Below, piece by piece: positions 12,985 to 26,015 of a DNA stretch of 64,000 nt (its first letter is position 1; every line of letters begins with the position of its first letter). This DNA is from Pyrrhoderma lamaoense (lineage: Eukaryota > Basidiomycota > Agaricomycetes > Hymenochaetales > Hymenochaetaceae), in the NCBI GenBank assembly GCA_002794735.1, contig NBAZ01000012.1:372001-436000 (forward strand), in the 5' to 3' direction. Under the pieces are notes generated by a model. The model saw only the letters and a list, made by a program, of their open reading frames with translations. It made no database searches and had not been told where the DNA came from. The position numbers and the translations under genes were made by a program.

Positions 12985-13906
12985 AATCTATTCATCACGT
13001 CTCTTCTACCCCTTTCTTTCTTTTCCTTCTTTCACCCTTTTTTATCCCTCATTTTGAATTGGCATGATAATCAAATGGACATAAAGAGTAGCCTTTCTGT
13101 TACCCTTTCCATATTTCGCACAAATAGTTCAGTTTATTATAAATTTATGTTACTCTGATTTTTCTTTTTCTCTCAGATCCTGTTGCAATTTAGTATTAAT
13201 GTTCCATCACGCATCCCATAGAGTTTCCCAAGTTTCGTCTTCTCATTTCTGTGATTTCTTTGATTTTATGATTAGTCAAAATGTGCCTCGCTTTTTGTAT
13301 TGCTAGTGTACACACCAACAGATGACCCGCACCCCGCTCTGCATTTTCCTCTATCTATGTGATAGCTGTGCAAATGTCTAATTATTCTTGGCAAGAGGCA
13401 GTATATATACATAAGCACCGAATTACCCGTGCATACATATATACAACCTACCAACTATAACAGGAATGAGACCAGATTGAGCTGTGGAAGTGTTTTGACA
13501 TATTTGTGCGTATTTGTCATCAGCAAATTATATAAACAAAAGCTGCATATGCGACATGTGTTCTTCTATGATTCTATGAACATTACTGGTATCAATGTTA
13601 ATCATTGTGCGTTTCACCTTTTCAAGAACAAGGGTTTGTTCTTTTCTTTTTCTTGCGTCTAAGTATAGATGAAGCTTGCATTCCTTCCATATATACCTGG
13701 GGCTATGAAAACGTGGGAGAAAACGCCGCCGAGGTCACCGAGAAGTTGATGTGTGCTAATGTAATGGGAATGCTGTCTAAGTAGGTCAAAATGAGGCTGT
13801 TCGCGTTGCCAACGAGCACAATAATAAGATCTTTAGAGAATCTAACGCGCTTCCTTCCTTCCTCCACCTACCCTTCCTATTCCTGTTACTTGCATTGTAA
13901 TTCATA
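12985..13906. other. intergenic, no gene seen
   Basis: A T-rich 920 bp stretch that holds the arrestin 3' end and the phospholipase promoter. Short frames only. Nothing further is recognisable. Confidence 0.6.
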
Positions 13907-16793
13907 ATGCTCAGAAACTATCGGAGGAGACTACGACTTTTTTTTCTATACTCCTTAGTTACCTTGGCTATAGGAAACGAAGCTCGTGCTATTGATCTGG
14001 GAAGTCCAACAGAATATGCCCCAACTACAGCAGTACAATGTCCAGACGTCTCAGCCACACCCTTAGTTAGAGAATTCACTCCAGAAACACAACAGCTCCA
14101 CCCGAGGGAAGTGGAGTTCGTTGAGCAGAGGGAGGCCACAGTGGTAAAGCAGGCGTGGCATGATTGGATTGGAGATGGATCGGCTTTGGGATACAATATC
14201 ACAGAGTTAGAGGCTGCTAATTTCTCAAGGATTGGGATCGCAGTTAGTGGTGGAGGATATCGAGCGGCTCAGTATGGGGCTGGTGTGCTTCAAGGGTTAG
14301 ACGCTCGCGACGCAGACTCAAAGAACGCTGGAACAGGAGGGTTGTTACAAGTGGCGACGTATCTGTCTGGCCTTTCAGGTAAATACTCATAAGAACAACT
14401 CAAACACTCCAGTGGCAAATCCATGTCTTTCTATCCGCCTCTTGCTCGTCTCCCTAAGGGTGTGGCATTAGGGCATACACCATCACACGATAGCCTTATT
14501 TAGCGAGCTAATATGCGCAAACACATCAAACTAATAATGATAAATTGATGGAACTAACTATAATCTGTCTTTATTTATTAATATAGGTGGAAGTTGGCTG
14601 ACAGGATCACTATATTTTAATAATTGGCCGACTATTGAAGATATGGTGTTTGGAAATGAGAGTCTATCAGGATGGTTGCTAGATCTTGACCTTGCAACTC
14701 CTAATGGAGACGATCTATTTGATAATGAAAATCAGTATTTCTTTGGGAGTATATTGTGGAGTATTATGGCTAAGGCAAATACGGGACTGTGAGTACAGCT
14801 ACTTATTTTCAGATGCGCTTAGGGGCAGTGTTTGATAAATGTGACATCTGTGTATAAATGCTAAAAACACATGTCTGATATCAGGGATACGAGCATTACT
14901 GATCCATGGGCTCGAATGATCTCTTATCACTTCTTGAACGGAACTTCACGAGACAACTTTTTTACAAATGACTCCGCTCATGGGGCTGGCCAGTTTTGGT
15001 CACACATCCCAAATATCCCTGCGTTTGCTAACTATGAAACACCTTTCCCATTAATTACAATTGATTCCCGCCCCGTCACCTCGAATGCTACGACGATCTT
15101 GCCTCCTGAACCAGTTGTATATGAGGTGAATCATTTTAGTCTGGATTCTATCTCAATATGTCTTGTCTGATGCCTTGGGCGGGTCGGATACAATTTGTAA
15201 CCTGTTACTTTAGGTTACTCCTTTCGAATTCGGATCTTGGGACCCAAATCTATCAGCCATGGTAAATTTGACCTATGTCGGGACACACTTTAACAATATG
15301 ACGCCCCTAATGATACTGCTTGTGTGACCGGATTTGACCAAGCTGGATTCATTATGGGCTCGAGCGCTAGTTTGTTTAATGTGAGCCTGATACCTATACG
15401 TAACTCGTGTGGCTTTGAGCTGATAGCCTGCCATATGCGGCTTGTATTTCAATAGCAAATTCTAGACTTTGCCCATAACAAACTTCAGGGATTTAGTCAC
15501 GATGATGCATCTTCACTACTTTACATCCTTAGTAGACAACTTACTGAAGTCCGTACTCGAGCAGACGATGTCGCGAATTGGCCAAATGTGAGGATGATGA
15601 CCCCTGTGTTTTCTTGAATAAGGAATTCGCTGACCTCTCTGTTCTTATGTATGCTATACAGCCATTTCAATCATTGAAACCAGATACATTCGAAGATTCC
15701 AACTCAACTTGGTTGAATCTGATCGACGGCGCTTCAAATGAGGAGAACGTCCCGTTAGGGACTCACTTCGTGAAGGCTCGTAAATTAGATGTTGTCGTTG
15801 CCGTCGACGCCAGTGCTGATGATTCGAGTCTACTATGGCCAAAGTCAGTCAACTACACTTCTCTCTTAATTTGTGGCTTACATATGCTTTTTGGATGTCC
15901 AGTGGATCGAGTATCCAGTTTAGCCAGCAACGAATGACAAATATCCTCTCAGAATCTCATCAAGTGTTCCCGCCCATCCCAATTACTACAGATGAATTTA
16001 TTAAAACAGGAACGAATCAACGCCCGACTTTCTTTGGTTGTGACCCGACGAATCCACCTGCCTTTCCTATACTCATTTACCTTCCCAATTCACCACCAGT
16101 AAACGGAGACGATCCTGCGTCAAAGTAAATATAATTTACCTTACTTATCTCTAATCTATATCTAACTAATGTATCACTTCTTTTCACTTAATTTAGTACT
16201 GGTACCTTCCAGATCCGCTATACAGAAAAACAATCAAGGACATTCATCGATCAAGTGCATAACACCACCATGTCTGGTTTCGTCCCAAATGAACTCGGTG
16301 CGGATCCTAATTATGGGAAATGTCTTCAATGTGCTGCAGTAGACCGAGCTCGACTTCGAGCTTCTATCCCACGATCAGATTTCTGTCAAACTTGTTTTGA
16401 TCAGTATTGTTTCAGTTCTGCCAACCCACCTAGTGCATCGGAGATCGTTGGAAGACGGTATACGTTTGTTGATCCTGACCACAAGGGTTAAGCAAAGTAC
16501 AACATTTCTTGGGTACGCACAAAGTTGCGATTATACTTGGCGCGTTGGGAACTTTGAGCGTTATCGCAGTTGCTGTGTTCTTTTTGTACGTTGTTTCTAG
16601 TCCTTACACTACTTATTTTATATCGGATACTACTAACACATCATATTGTCACTCTAGACGAAGATACTACAAAAAGAGGGATCGTGAGTATAAGAGGCTT
16701 ACAATGCAAGCAAACGATTCGGACGCACCGTGGAAAGCGTACAGTGATCGTTTAGGCTCGTTTGACTTAGAACACACGGGTGATAAAAAATAA
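13907..16793 (+). CDS. PLB1: Phospholipase B / lysophospholipase with C-terminal membrane anchor
   Basis: This is a fungal phospholipase B of the cPLA2 fold, which removes acyl chains from phospholipids at the cell surface or outside the cell. Nine exons: 13907-14378, 14587-14788, 14885-15125, 15214-15380, 15456-15587, 15662-15843, 15903-16124, 16197-16585, 16658-16793. A signal peptide (LRLFFLYSLVTLAIG) comes first. The oxyanion motif SGGGYRAAQYGAG and the nucleophile elbow GLSGGSWLTGS (split by intron 1) follow, then DVVVAVDASADD and a Cys-rich end (CLQCAAVDRAR, CQTCFDQYCF). The frame breaks at C4 15304-15307 and at G3 16485-16487. One base added at each gives 714 residues, and the second correction adds a hydrophobic helix (VAIILGALGTLSVIAVAVFF) with a basic cytoplasmic tail. 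Anchoring is therefore by a membrane helix, not an evident GPI signal. Taken at face value the gene would be truncated twice. Confidence 0.88.
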
Positions 16794-17316
16794 TAGATTC
16801 ATACTCTTATTTATTTCCTCTCTTCTTTTCCTCATCTTGGGGCTCGTTCTGCATTTTATGAACTTTTCATCATTTTTATCGGACTCTGCATTCTTTGTAT
16901 CAGATATCACTTACATTCTTATCCCATTCCGCTGTCTTGCACGTCATACGACCCATACTTCAATGCTTTTTAAGAGTTTATGATTAATACTCAGTATGTG
17001 CTGTATGCGAAATACGTTATACTGAATGTATTTGAGTACATCATATTCAATATACTATACAGTCCTAACATACCATCCGTAAGATCTGGTGAAAAAGATA
17101 TAACAAGATAAAGACTAAGAGGGGAGAAAATAATAAAAATAGATCGCATATGGAAAAGATTTTACAGACTAAAAGAGTCGAAAGCAAAAACAAAATCGAC
17201 AGCGAGTAAATAGCTAGAGAGTGTGAATGACGAGTGACAGGGAGTTGTATATAAACTACACGCAATATGCAAAATGCGAATGGGTCATGAGAGATGAGTG
17301 CAGGCTTTCTGTTCTC
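16794..17316. other. convergent 3' ends, no gene
   Basis: This 520 bp AT-rich spacer separates two convergent genes. I see no coding potential. Confidence 0.6.
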
Positions 17317-19583
17317 CTAGGACAACTCGTCAATAGTCATATCACCGTGACCTCCATATGTACGATAACGTGATTGGGCATAACCTTCTTCATCCTCTTC
17401 TTCATGTTCATATTCATTACCACCATTCTCTTCCTCGCATCCATAGTTCGAATCTTTTGAAACAGGACCAGTACCAGGTCGGGAATGAGTGACATTAAGT
17501 TTTTGGGAAGAAGCTGTCCCGAGTGGTAAACGGCGGACACGAGTAAGATGCGTCCGTGGCTTACTCGCGAACGGAACAGCAACGGATTTGTACATTGCGA
17601 GCTCTTCGCGGAGAGACGTAGCCTCGGCCTGCGCTGTATCATAGTCCCTTGAACTCAAGGCAAGTTTCTAATATTATCGTAGAAAAAGAAGGAAGAAGAA
17701 TTGCACCCGGGAGTTAGAGCGTGATATAGTTATATATAGGAAATCAGAATGAGTTGTTCTTTAATTAAGAGAACGTGAGTAAAGAACTGACCTGTTTAGT
17801 TTCTGCAAGTTCACGTCTGATGCGGTCAACATAGAGGATTTTTTGCGTTGGATTCCGGTGGCTGAGGATCTCTGCATTAAATTCGCTCAACCGAGTTGCC
17901 TCGTCTTCTGCTAATGCATTTCGCGCTACAAGACCACGCATCTCCTCTGCTAGGCTCATGTAGGCCTCGCAATAATCCTCGGCATTCGCCAGCTCGCCAG
18001 TCAGTCTTATATAGGGTAGGAAAAACAGAAAAGGTACAAATGGGTTGAGATAATTTCATACGACTGATATAGCACGTGAATGGAACTTACTGGTCAATTT
18101 CAGCCTTCAGCGCTTCCTCCGCCATTTTCCCTTTCTGAACAGTCGCCTGCATACGAGTAGTAAGCTCTCGTTCCTTCCGAAGAAGATCTTCTCGCTTCTG
18201 AATCTCAGCTCGAACGCTCGCTTCGGCGGTAGCCACTGCTTTTTCCGATTCAGTGAGTTTCGTGCGCAGGTTGTATATCTCTGTATTTTGTTCTGAGATT
18301 TTCCTTTTTAGTCCTTCTGAGACGTTTTTGTGTGAGACGTTTTCAGCCGAGAGTTTAGTGATAGTCAAATCTGACTCGGAGAGTTTTGCCTTGATCCTTG
18401 CAACTTCCTCTTTCTCGGAGTCGAGAAGACGTTCAAGACCTGATAGGTGTTCAATGAGTTGAGAGTTGAGTACACTGTAATGCTTGATTTGTGTCCGATT
18501 CAGGGAGTCAATCTCTTCCCTATCCTTCTCATACGAGCATCGCTCTTCGTCAAGAGCCTTCTCGACGTCCTTGTTGAGAGTATCATCAGTGATCGGCACG
18601 AAAGTAAATCCAGACGCAAAGTCCATTTCTTTAGTACGCCACTCTAATTCCTCATAAGCAGATCGGAGCTGCTCTGAGAGAAAGCTATTGGTTATTTGAC
18701 TCTGGCGAATAAGATGAGCAAGTTCGGTAACCTGTTCGTCTGAGTTCGCAGATTTACGTTCTAGACGAGCGACACAGATTCTTAAGCGAGAAGCCTCAGT
18801 TTTCATATTATCATATGCTTCCAGAGAGGTTGTAGTGGAGGCAAGGCGTCCATATTCTTTTGCAATGACTTCATGTAGGGCCTTGTATTGTGAGATCTGC
18901 TCTTCCAGGGACTCTACCGTAGATGATGAATCACGCTCTAAGGAGGCATTATGAGATTCAGCATCAGCTAAGCGAGTTTTGACGCGCTGAAGTTCCCGCT
19001 CAAGTGGCATCAATTTCAATCGAGTATCCCGTCTTTCCTTTTCCATTTTCGACTTGAGTTCATCACATCGTCTCTCAGCCTCCAAAGCGCGCCGTTTCTC
19101 TTCAGAGACAGAGTTTTGTAGCTCTTCTATACGCTTCTCGCGTTCTTGTATGTTGGTTCTTGCTCGAGACTCAGCTGCCACCGCGGCCCTTCTAGTTTCC
19201 ACTGCGGTCGTTTGTTTACTCGCCAAACGATCACGTTCAATTTCAGCATTTCGAAGTCTGACTCGGACTTCTCTTGCTTCTGACTGGGCTGTTTGTAATT
19301 CTCTCTTTAGGTCCTGTGCATGAGCTTCGGTTAGTTCATTATGCTTCTTTAGTCGTGCTATTTGCTCTGTTTGTTCCTTGTTAACTTTACGGACACGCGC
19401 GAGCTCAGTCCTGAGTTGTTCTGTCTCTATTGCATGCTATGTATGATAAATCATGAGATATATGTAAAGACGTCAAAACAAATCACGAACTGTTTGCTTT
19501 CCTTCTTTGTGCACTTCTTCCAAATCTTCTAGTTTTCGCTTTAGGTGATTGTATTTCGCCTTATGATCTATAATCTGATCCAT
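17317..19583 (-). CDS. Coiled-coil protein of unknown function
   Basis: Four exons (19583-19491, 19436-18091, 18005-17792, 17667-17317) give 667 residues. The start is fixed by an in-frame TAG directly before the ATG. Almost the whole protein is charged heptad repeat (for example AAVAAESRARTNIQEREKRI and RTELARVRKVNKEQTEQIAR), so a long coiled coil is certain. A gap with fewer heptads lies near FASGFTFVPITDDTLNKDVE. The C-terminus changes to a basic RTHLTRVRRLPLG patch followed by a very acidic EEENGGNEYEHEEEDEEGY segment. I do not recognise a family; such proteins often act at spindle pole, cytoskeleton or membrane-tether sites, but nothing here decides between them. Frame and splice phases are intact. 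Confidence 0.8.
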
Positions 19584-20546
19584 CTAGTAATTCAAAATTA
19601 AAGATATGAAAATAAATTAGGGGGTTACAACGTACGTCTTACAAGACAAATCAAAGTAGACGATGTTTCGGAATTCGAAAGCACAAAGAATTTAAGAAAC
19701 ACCACAGTCAACTCCGAAATCGCGGTCACGTGACGACATATATAGATCAATAATTCGTGTTACTGCGTTATACTTGCGTCTCAACTTTATATGGATTTTG
19801 GGCTGTTTGCTTCTGAGCTCTTACTAAAACCAGCTTCAGAAGAGGGCCTAATATGAGAAAATAGAATACACCAGTACTCATATACAATACACCGTATACA
19901 CTAAAGCTGCAGACAAGTTCAAAAAACGAGTCCAGACTGAATTTAAATGAGAAAAGCAGAGATTTTTTGCCTTGGATATGCTAGCCTCCCATTTCTCACA
20001 CAGCTAATACCTGTCAATGCACGTGCTCAGGAGAAAAAGAAATCTAGGACATTCTGACGAGATAATCACGTCTTGGATAAAAATCAATAGGAGGGAAGAT
20101 GTGTTGTGCTCCTATTTATATTTCCGCCTGTGGAAAACGAAATTACACATCTTTTGATTTGTGAATGTATTTTTCTTATCACATCGAAGAATAGTATTGT
20201 AACTCATTTGTAAGCATTTATTGATCTTAAATTTAAAGCATTTCTTACAGCATGACATGATTTCCTCAAATTAGACTCAACTGCCTTTTTAGAGTAGCTT
20301 GTTTCTTTCTTCTTTTGTGCGCAAGTGACAGATTTTCCCCAAAATACTGCAGTTTAGTCAATTGACATGTGGAAGGAGAAAAATTATTGATCTTGGAGTC
20401 ATGCTCGTATTCACACAAATCACCCAGATGAAGCCCCGGTATTATAAAAGCTGATATATTTCTTTACTGCTAACAATTGAAATGTATGTAAAAACGAGCC
20501 TCAGCTTCAAAAGTATCTCATTACTTTCGGCCAGTTTTGTTTAGGT
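19584..20546. other. intergenic, no gene seen
   Basis: About 960 bp, AT-rich, between the start of the coiled-coil gene and the end of small gene A. No open frame of note. Confidence 0.6.
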
Positions 20547-20759
20547 TTACTTCCCGCCAGTGGCATCTTTCTTTCGCAACACATCTCCACTGTTTGCTTG
20601 CTTTGTTCCCGATTTATTTGCTCCGGAGGCTCTAGGCGGGTTGAACTTTCCTTTGCCAGCAGCCGCAGCCGCATTGGCGTCCACCGGATGGAAGTCCGAG
20701 CGATTAGTCGTGGTCGCACTCGTTGCGGGCTTCTTATCGTTTGACTTTTGTCCAGACAT
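20547..20759 (-). CDS. Small gene A, 70-aa basic disordered protein (family with B and C)
   Basis: A single-exon 70-residue frame beginning MSGQKSNDKKPATS and ending VLRKKDATGGK. It is rich in Lys, Ala, Asn, Ser and Gly, has no signal peptide or membrane segment, and is probably disordered. The start was chosen because it lies about 80 bp downstream of a strong TATA box, and because gene B starts at the matching place with MTGQ. Similarity to B is low but positional: M(S/T)GQ start, FHP/YHP motif, a DAN triplet, an FNPPR/FSPAR motif, and a (R/K)KK...TGGK end. The leader sequence shared with B and C strengthens the case for a real transcribed gene. No function can be assigned. Confidence 0.55.
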   Translation of the reverse strand: MSGQKSNDKKPATSATTTNRSDFHPVDANAAAAAGKGKFNPPRASGANKSGTKQANSGDVLRKKDATGGK

Positions 20760-20838
20760 GTCAGAGGTATGTGTGTGTAAGTGTGAAGTAGAGAAAAGTT
20801 GTTTGGGTTGATGAGTTTCGAATGTGTGTTCCCAAGGG

Positions 20839-20847
20839 CTTTTATAC
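20839..20847 (-). promoter_or_regulatory. TATA box of small gene A
   Basis: GTATAAAAG on the minus strand, 80 bp before the ATG. The same nonamer lies 87 bp before gene B's ATG. Confidence 0.6.
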
Positions 20848-20928
20848 ACCTCAAGGGCCTCTTAATTCTTACTAATCTCAAGTCGGCTATCAAAGTATAT
20901 TGCTACTACCGGATACCACTCACTTGGC

Positions 20929-20990
20929 AAAGGTCAAAGTATGAGAAGGATAGTTTTCCTTTGATAATGTTACGTAGTCCATCCTAGAGT
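20929..20990 (-). promoter_or_regulatory. Upstream block shared by small genes A and B
   Basis: On the + strand the block reads AAAGGTCAAA, then TATGAG, GGATA, TTTTC, CTTTG and finally TCCATCCTAGA. The copy upstream of gene B (42112-42172) has the same elements in the same order and spacing. It sits about 170-230 bp upstream of the ATG in both, so it is a candidate shared activator site. Confidence 0.5.
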
Positions 20991-23631
20991 ATTTGCCAGC
21001 TACAATGAACTCGAAAGAGATAAATTATCAATAATTAGTACGATGGCTTCGAATCAATTCACAAAGTCGGCAATTGCCCTTTCTCATATCCTCAATCAAA
21101 ACCTCGCTCTTGGTTCGTCTCTGTTTTCGACTTCATCTTCATTGCAATATCGCCCCCAATCTCGGGCCCGTCTCTGAGTTCGATCGACCTCCGCATTAAT
21201 TTAACTTTTGTCACATATTTTAGTGTACTATAGAGTTACTTTGCTTATATTATACTTTTTGCCACGAATGAAACTCTTCGGTAAGCAATCTTAGTAAACT
21301 TCTTGGCGTCAGTACCCGGTGGGTAGAAACTTAGCGAATTTATTGGTGTTTTAACATGTTAAACTAGTAATTAATACAGAATGAAAACAGGGGTTATTAA
21401 TAATGAGAAACCACGATAACAAAAAGTAGGGATTATGAGATTTCTGTATCATTTTATGAGGCAGATACTAAAGCTGGAATTTATTGAATTAATTAGAAAA
21501 TGCACATTCCCTATATATTATTGAGAAGCTTTCTGAACGATTAAGTCGCGGAATAGGCAAAAACTCTAGTCAAATTCAAGTCAAAGCATATGAAAAGACA
21601 TTATTATTGAAACCTTTTGGTAGTTTATATTTTACATTATACTAATTTCTTCGGAGCAGGGCTGCTTTGATTGGCCAGATTAAGATTCTTTTTTTACGAG
21701 AAGGATTATTTTGTAATTTTATAGAGCTCTTCCCTTAGTGATTATACAAAAATAATAGTAGATTATTAAACTTTCTATACTTGAAGATGCATGCGCATTG
21801 ATACGGTTAACAACGGGTGAGATTTATTACCTAACACGTTTTATCTATCTTTTAAGTATAATGATCGTAGTAATTGATGCATCGCATTTTACTCTGTTTC
21901 ATTAGTCAAATTCAATCATAACATCAGTGCTAATGTGATTATTCTCTTACTATAGGTTTCTCCAATTGGCCTGCGGACACCCTGATAACCAAACACGCTA
22001 TATACAACATGTGCAAAATATCGATCCATGTTTCATCCTATCGAAAGGCGAAGTACAAGAAAATAGTCAGCAAAGTGATGATACGGAAGGAAATGTAAGG
22101 ATTAAGACGCGAAAATGGACGAAGGTGTGCAAAGATTGATATATCGGGGTCCGAACATTGGGCCTTTGCAATAATAGTGACGTTATCATTGGCTTCAACT
22201 CGTGAAACGGAGTAGGTTTGGCGCACTAATCACTATAATTTCACCTAAAAGATGAACAAAACATTGTATATAATATATCTCCTTTTGAACATAAATATGT
22301 CTATCGGCATCACGCCGCATAGTAAGACTAAAGCTCCACAAAGCTATTGCCGGTCTTTGATCGTGCAACGCAATTCTGTTGAAAATGCAAAGATCATTTA
22401 CAAAACTATTAAGCGACTGAATGCCTCAAGTTTGCCTCTCTTCCGGGTTCCGTAGTGTGATTCGACTAGCTTTCGACTAGCCTGAAAGGTGTTTGATGAT
22501 TGGATAAAATAGTCTGAATAATGAGATATTATTAATGCTATAAGCGAGAAAGCATCATACTTGAGCTGAAAAATCTTGCTCCAAGCTCAGCGCAATGCTG
22601 ATGATATCGTGGCGCATATTTGCGCTCAATCACTTGGTGTGGTAATGTGGGTAGTCACAGAAGAGTTGAGTATGGGTGCTAGTTGAGTAGGCCACGAGAA
22701 CTGGATAGCCAGACAGATCAGTAGATAGCCATATGCATAACAAGAGATAGAAAGTTGTAATAGTGAGCTTTCAAGGGTAAGCTAGTAGAGACAAGCCAGG
22801 AGGAATGTGAGTGGGATGGACGGAGAGAGAAATGCGAATGAAGGACGGTTTCATATAGAGATGCTACCTAAGTCAGAAATAGATTGAAGCATGATGTTAG
22901 GCCCGTAGATCGATTAGGACAGTTGATAGTATCCTGCAAATATTAAATTGAGTTGATAACATCGGAGCAGGTACTTGGATTAATGAGGTCAACATTTGAT
23001 CTGTTTTTAGAGTTTTGGAATGAAAGAACGTATCAAGGTCTTGCATAAAATCAACTCTTCGTTTCTGTGGTTATATAACAGAAGGCTCTACTGAAAAAAC
23101 ATAAGCTCTCGATCCTAGTCATACTTTGTCTCGAGAACAGCTCATTAAATCTTTGTCGAGTACACCACTTCGAGATACTCTTCGAGATACTCTATTCATC
23201 GCTTTTCTTGCTAAAAGCATTATCTATCATCTCTGAATTATAATAGCATATATATCCTTGCAATTAGAAATGATAACTGACTCTGGAACAGATATAAAAC
23301 TATATGATTAGAATATCATTTTTGGTCTCTTGTATTGAGATGTCGCACCAGAGACATTACTCTTGGTCATCTTTCTACCTTTCTCGGGTGATAGTGGTTG
23401 AGAGAAACAGGTACAAGATACCAGAAGCTGGATTGACAGACAATACTATGACGATCATCAAAATAGTAAGTGTGTTCAGGGTTACCTTTGTGTATCTGAG
23501 TTTATCGGAGTACGAATTTCTATTTCTGGGTCTAGAATTTCATAATGGCGCCGATCGTTACCATCTAATATTTATTTCTTTCATTTACCGATCACCAACC
23601 ACTTTAACTATTGACCACGACATCGTTGACG
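20991..23631. other. gene-poor AT-rich stretch
   Basis: About 2.6 kb with no supported gene. A short frame at 21042 (MASNQFTKSAIALSHILNQ) looks protein-like for about 25 codons before a stop and could be a lone or decayed exon. Small direct duplications occur near 22460-22480 and 23165-23192 (TTCGAGATACTC twice). Confidence 0.5.
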
Positions 23632-25028
23632 ATGGCAAGGAGAACTCAACAATCAGCAACAACGATGGCACCGCCAGTGCCCCGAAGAAATCAAGTCTGT
23701 GCTAACTTCTTGCTAGTAAACGCCCGTACTGATAATTTCTATCACATATTCTTGCAGATACATCACCTGTAGTACATTATTACCTTATTGCTTACAACCT
23801 ATTCTCAGCTATAGGGTGGTCCTATATCCTCTTAACACTCCTAATACACCTTTCGGGCTTATCTGCCTCTAGTCTATCCGCCTCAAGCTCTTCATCTTCC
23901 AAATTTACATCTTTCCTCTCCTACGTTTCCTCTCCCTTCCAATCTGCACACGCTTCTTTCTCCTCTTACGCTTCTACTAGATATTACAAATACCTTAGTG
24001 CTCCTGCAATCGCAGCTTATTTTCCAAGGTTCCTACACCCTCTTGTTTATAGAGCAGCAAGTGCATACGAAGCCGTTGGACCACAAACCACAGTTGTTCA
24101 GACATGCGCAACTCTGGAAGTACTCCACGCCATTCTTGGCTGGGTTCGTAGTCCCGTACCAACTACGGCCGCCCAAGTATCTAGCCGACTTTTCCTTGTT
24201 TGGGGTGTGACTGAGCAATTCGAAGTGGTAAGTACACAAATTCGCTTTTTTTCTAACATATTCTCGATGTAATTCATCACCTAATAATCTACTTTAACAG
24301 GCACAGAAAACTCCACTATATGCGACAATGGTCCTCGCTTGGTCGATGACTGAAGTCCTCCGCTACACGTTCTACTTCCTCACCTTACTTCCACCAACAC
24401 TCACGCTCTCTCTTCCTTATACGAAGCAAAAGTACTCATACACAATCCACGTCCGTGTTCCTCAAGTTCTTGTTTATCTCCGCTATACTACCTTCTATGT
24501 TCTTTACCCGATTGGTGCTGGCTCTGAGGCGTTTGTTAACTTGTGTACTCTGCCACGTTCGAGCCCAATTCCAAGCTTGGGTTCATGGGCACGTGGAGCG
24601 GTGTGGACACCTATGGACTTGGCGAGAGGTGTATTGTTCTTGATCTGGTGGCCTGGTGAGTTTGTGATACTATTCATTATCTGTTTCTTTTTGTATCATT
24701 ATATCTCGTTTGGCTATTATGCTTTTCTTGGGGAGAGACGGTCCATCGACTTGTTATAGGTCCTGTTTATTACGATTACTAATGTTTTTATGTTCCTTCT
24801 GTTCCTAACTTGGTTATAATTAATGTTGTACCCTTAATCTAATTCACTTTAACCACACATCCAATTCTCTATTCAATTATCCTTTTGTCTTATTTTTTTA
24901 ATCCTCCCATTTTGATAAATTTATAATCAGGCTTGTACGTGATGTATACGTACATGATGTCCCAGCGCCGGAAGGTCCTAGGAACGGGTGGAGGAAAGAC
25001 TCTAGGTAGCAAACCGAAGATGCTTTAA
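23632..25028 (+). CDS. PHS1: Very-long-chain (3R)-3-hydroxyacyl-CoA dehydratase (Phs1/HACD)
   Basis: This multi-pass ER enzyme carries out the third step of very-long-chain fatty acid elongation. Exons: 23632-23694, 23758-24227, 24301-24655, 24931-25028. Family features are HYYLIAYNLFSAIGWSYIL, YEAVGPQTTVVQTCATLE, LHAILGWVRSPVPTTAAQV, and AWSMTEVLRYTFY, which carries the conserved Glu and Tyr of the active site. The last exon, after a 275-nt intron, adds LYVMYTYMMSQRRKVLG and the usual Lys-rich tail. The start is less sure: ATG at 23632 gives MARRTQQSATT, but it reads into the conserved frame only if one C is missing from the run at 23680-23683. The correction gives 328 residues. Without it the frame stays open upstream to 23304 with no family resemblance. 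The first donor would be GTCTGT, which is weak. Confidence 0.87.
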
Positions 25029-25900
25029 AAAAGGAAAAGAAAATAGGGATACAGACACCTGGTTCTGTGTCTTTAGCGCGTTTATGTGTTTGTATCTGTC
25101 TATGTCTTGATCTAATCTGTTTATCGTTTGTCTTGTTATCCTGGACTCTGCGGAAGGGACGGTTGGATGTAGGTTCGGGTGTAGGATGTGTGTGTACACC
25201 CCTCGTGTAGCTTAAGGAGGAGGTGGGATGATGATTGGGGATGATTTAGGGAGATTTAGGGAGGGAAGAATAACGATAATGGATGCTTATGTCTACGTTT
25301 CTGATGATGACGATGACGATGACAATCGATTGATTGAAGAATACCAAAACAAATGGATAAAGGGGAAATAGGGACGATGGTTTAGATTAGTGAATACAAG
25401 GGTTTGAGAACTACCTACCTTGTAACAACTCCCCACTCTCCTTCCCTCCCCTCTCCCTATGTAACGCCCTTTTTCCTCTTATATTTTTTTTACCTGTTTC
25501 CTCACTTAACTTTCTTGATTGATTTTTCGATACATATATGGATGTTATAGACTTACCACCTTCCATAAAACCTTCTACTAACTCTCTCTCCTCTGTTCAA
25601 AAACGATCCGTTTATAATGATAATCTAACTTCTTCTACACTACACAACCAGATTAGATACTTACTACTACACTAATCCCAATCCTACCTACCCCCTTTCT
25701 ACATTCTACATGTATACCCACTCTTCTCCTCCATGCTCCTTTTTCCGCTTCACGAACTAGAATCAAAGTATTCTACTACTACTAATAAAAATTTTGCTTA
25801 CGGTCCAATTAGCCAAGTGCTTAATATAGTCGGTTATTAGACATGATTAGTGTTTATGGCTTACCACCCCACTCGGCACACACACAAAAAAAAGAAGTTA
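25029..25900. other. intergenic, low-complexity
   Basis: Downstream of the dehydratase. It holds a GATGACGAT-type microsatellite near 25300-25325 and a pyrimidine-rich part (25430-25780). No gene is seen. Confidence 0.55.
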
Positions 25901-26015
25901 TTACAGCAAATTCGGAAAACCTTGTCAGTGCGCGTGCAAAAAAATAAAAAAACCAGGTCATTCTAAAAAGGAAATGGCGTCTATAAAAGAAATAGGAAGG
26001 CAGACGCGTCGTGCT
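25901..26015 (+). repeat. Left terminal inverted repeat
   Basis: First arm of the MITE-like element; near-perfect complement of 26241-26356. One arm has AAAAGAAATAGG where the other has AAAAGGAAATAGG, a one-base G difference. Confidence 0.85.
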
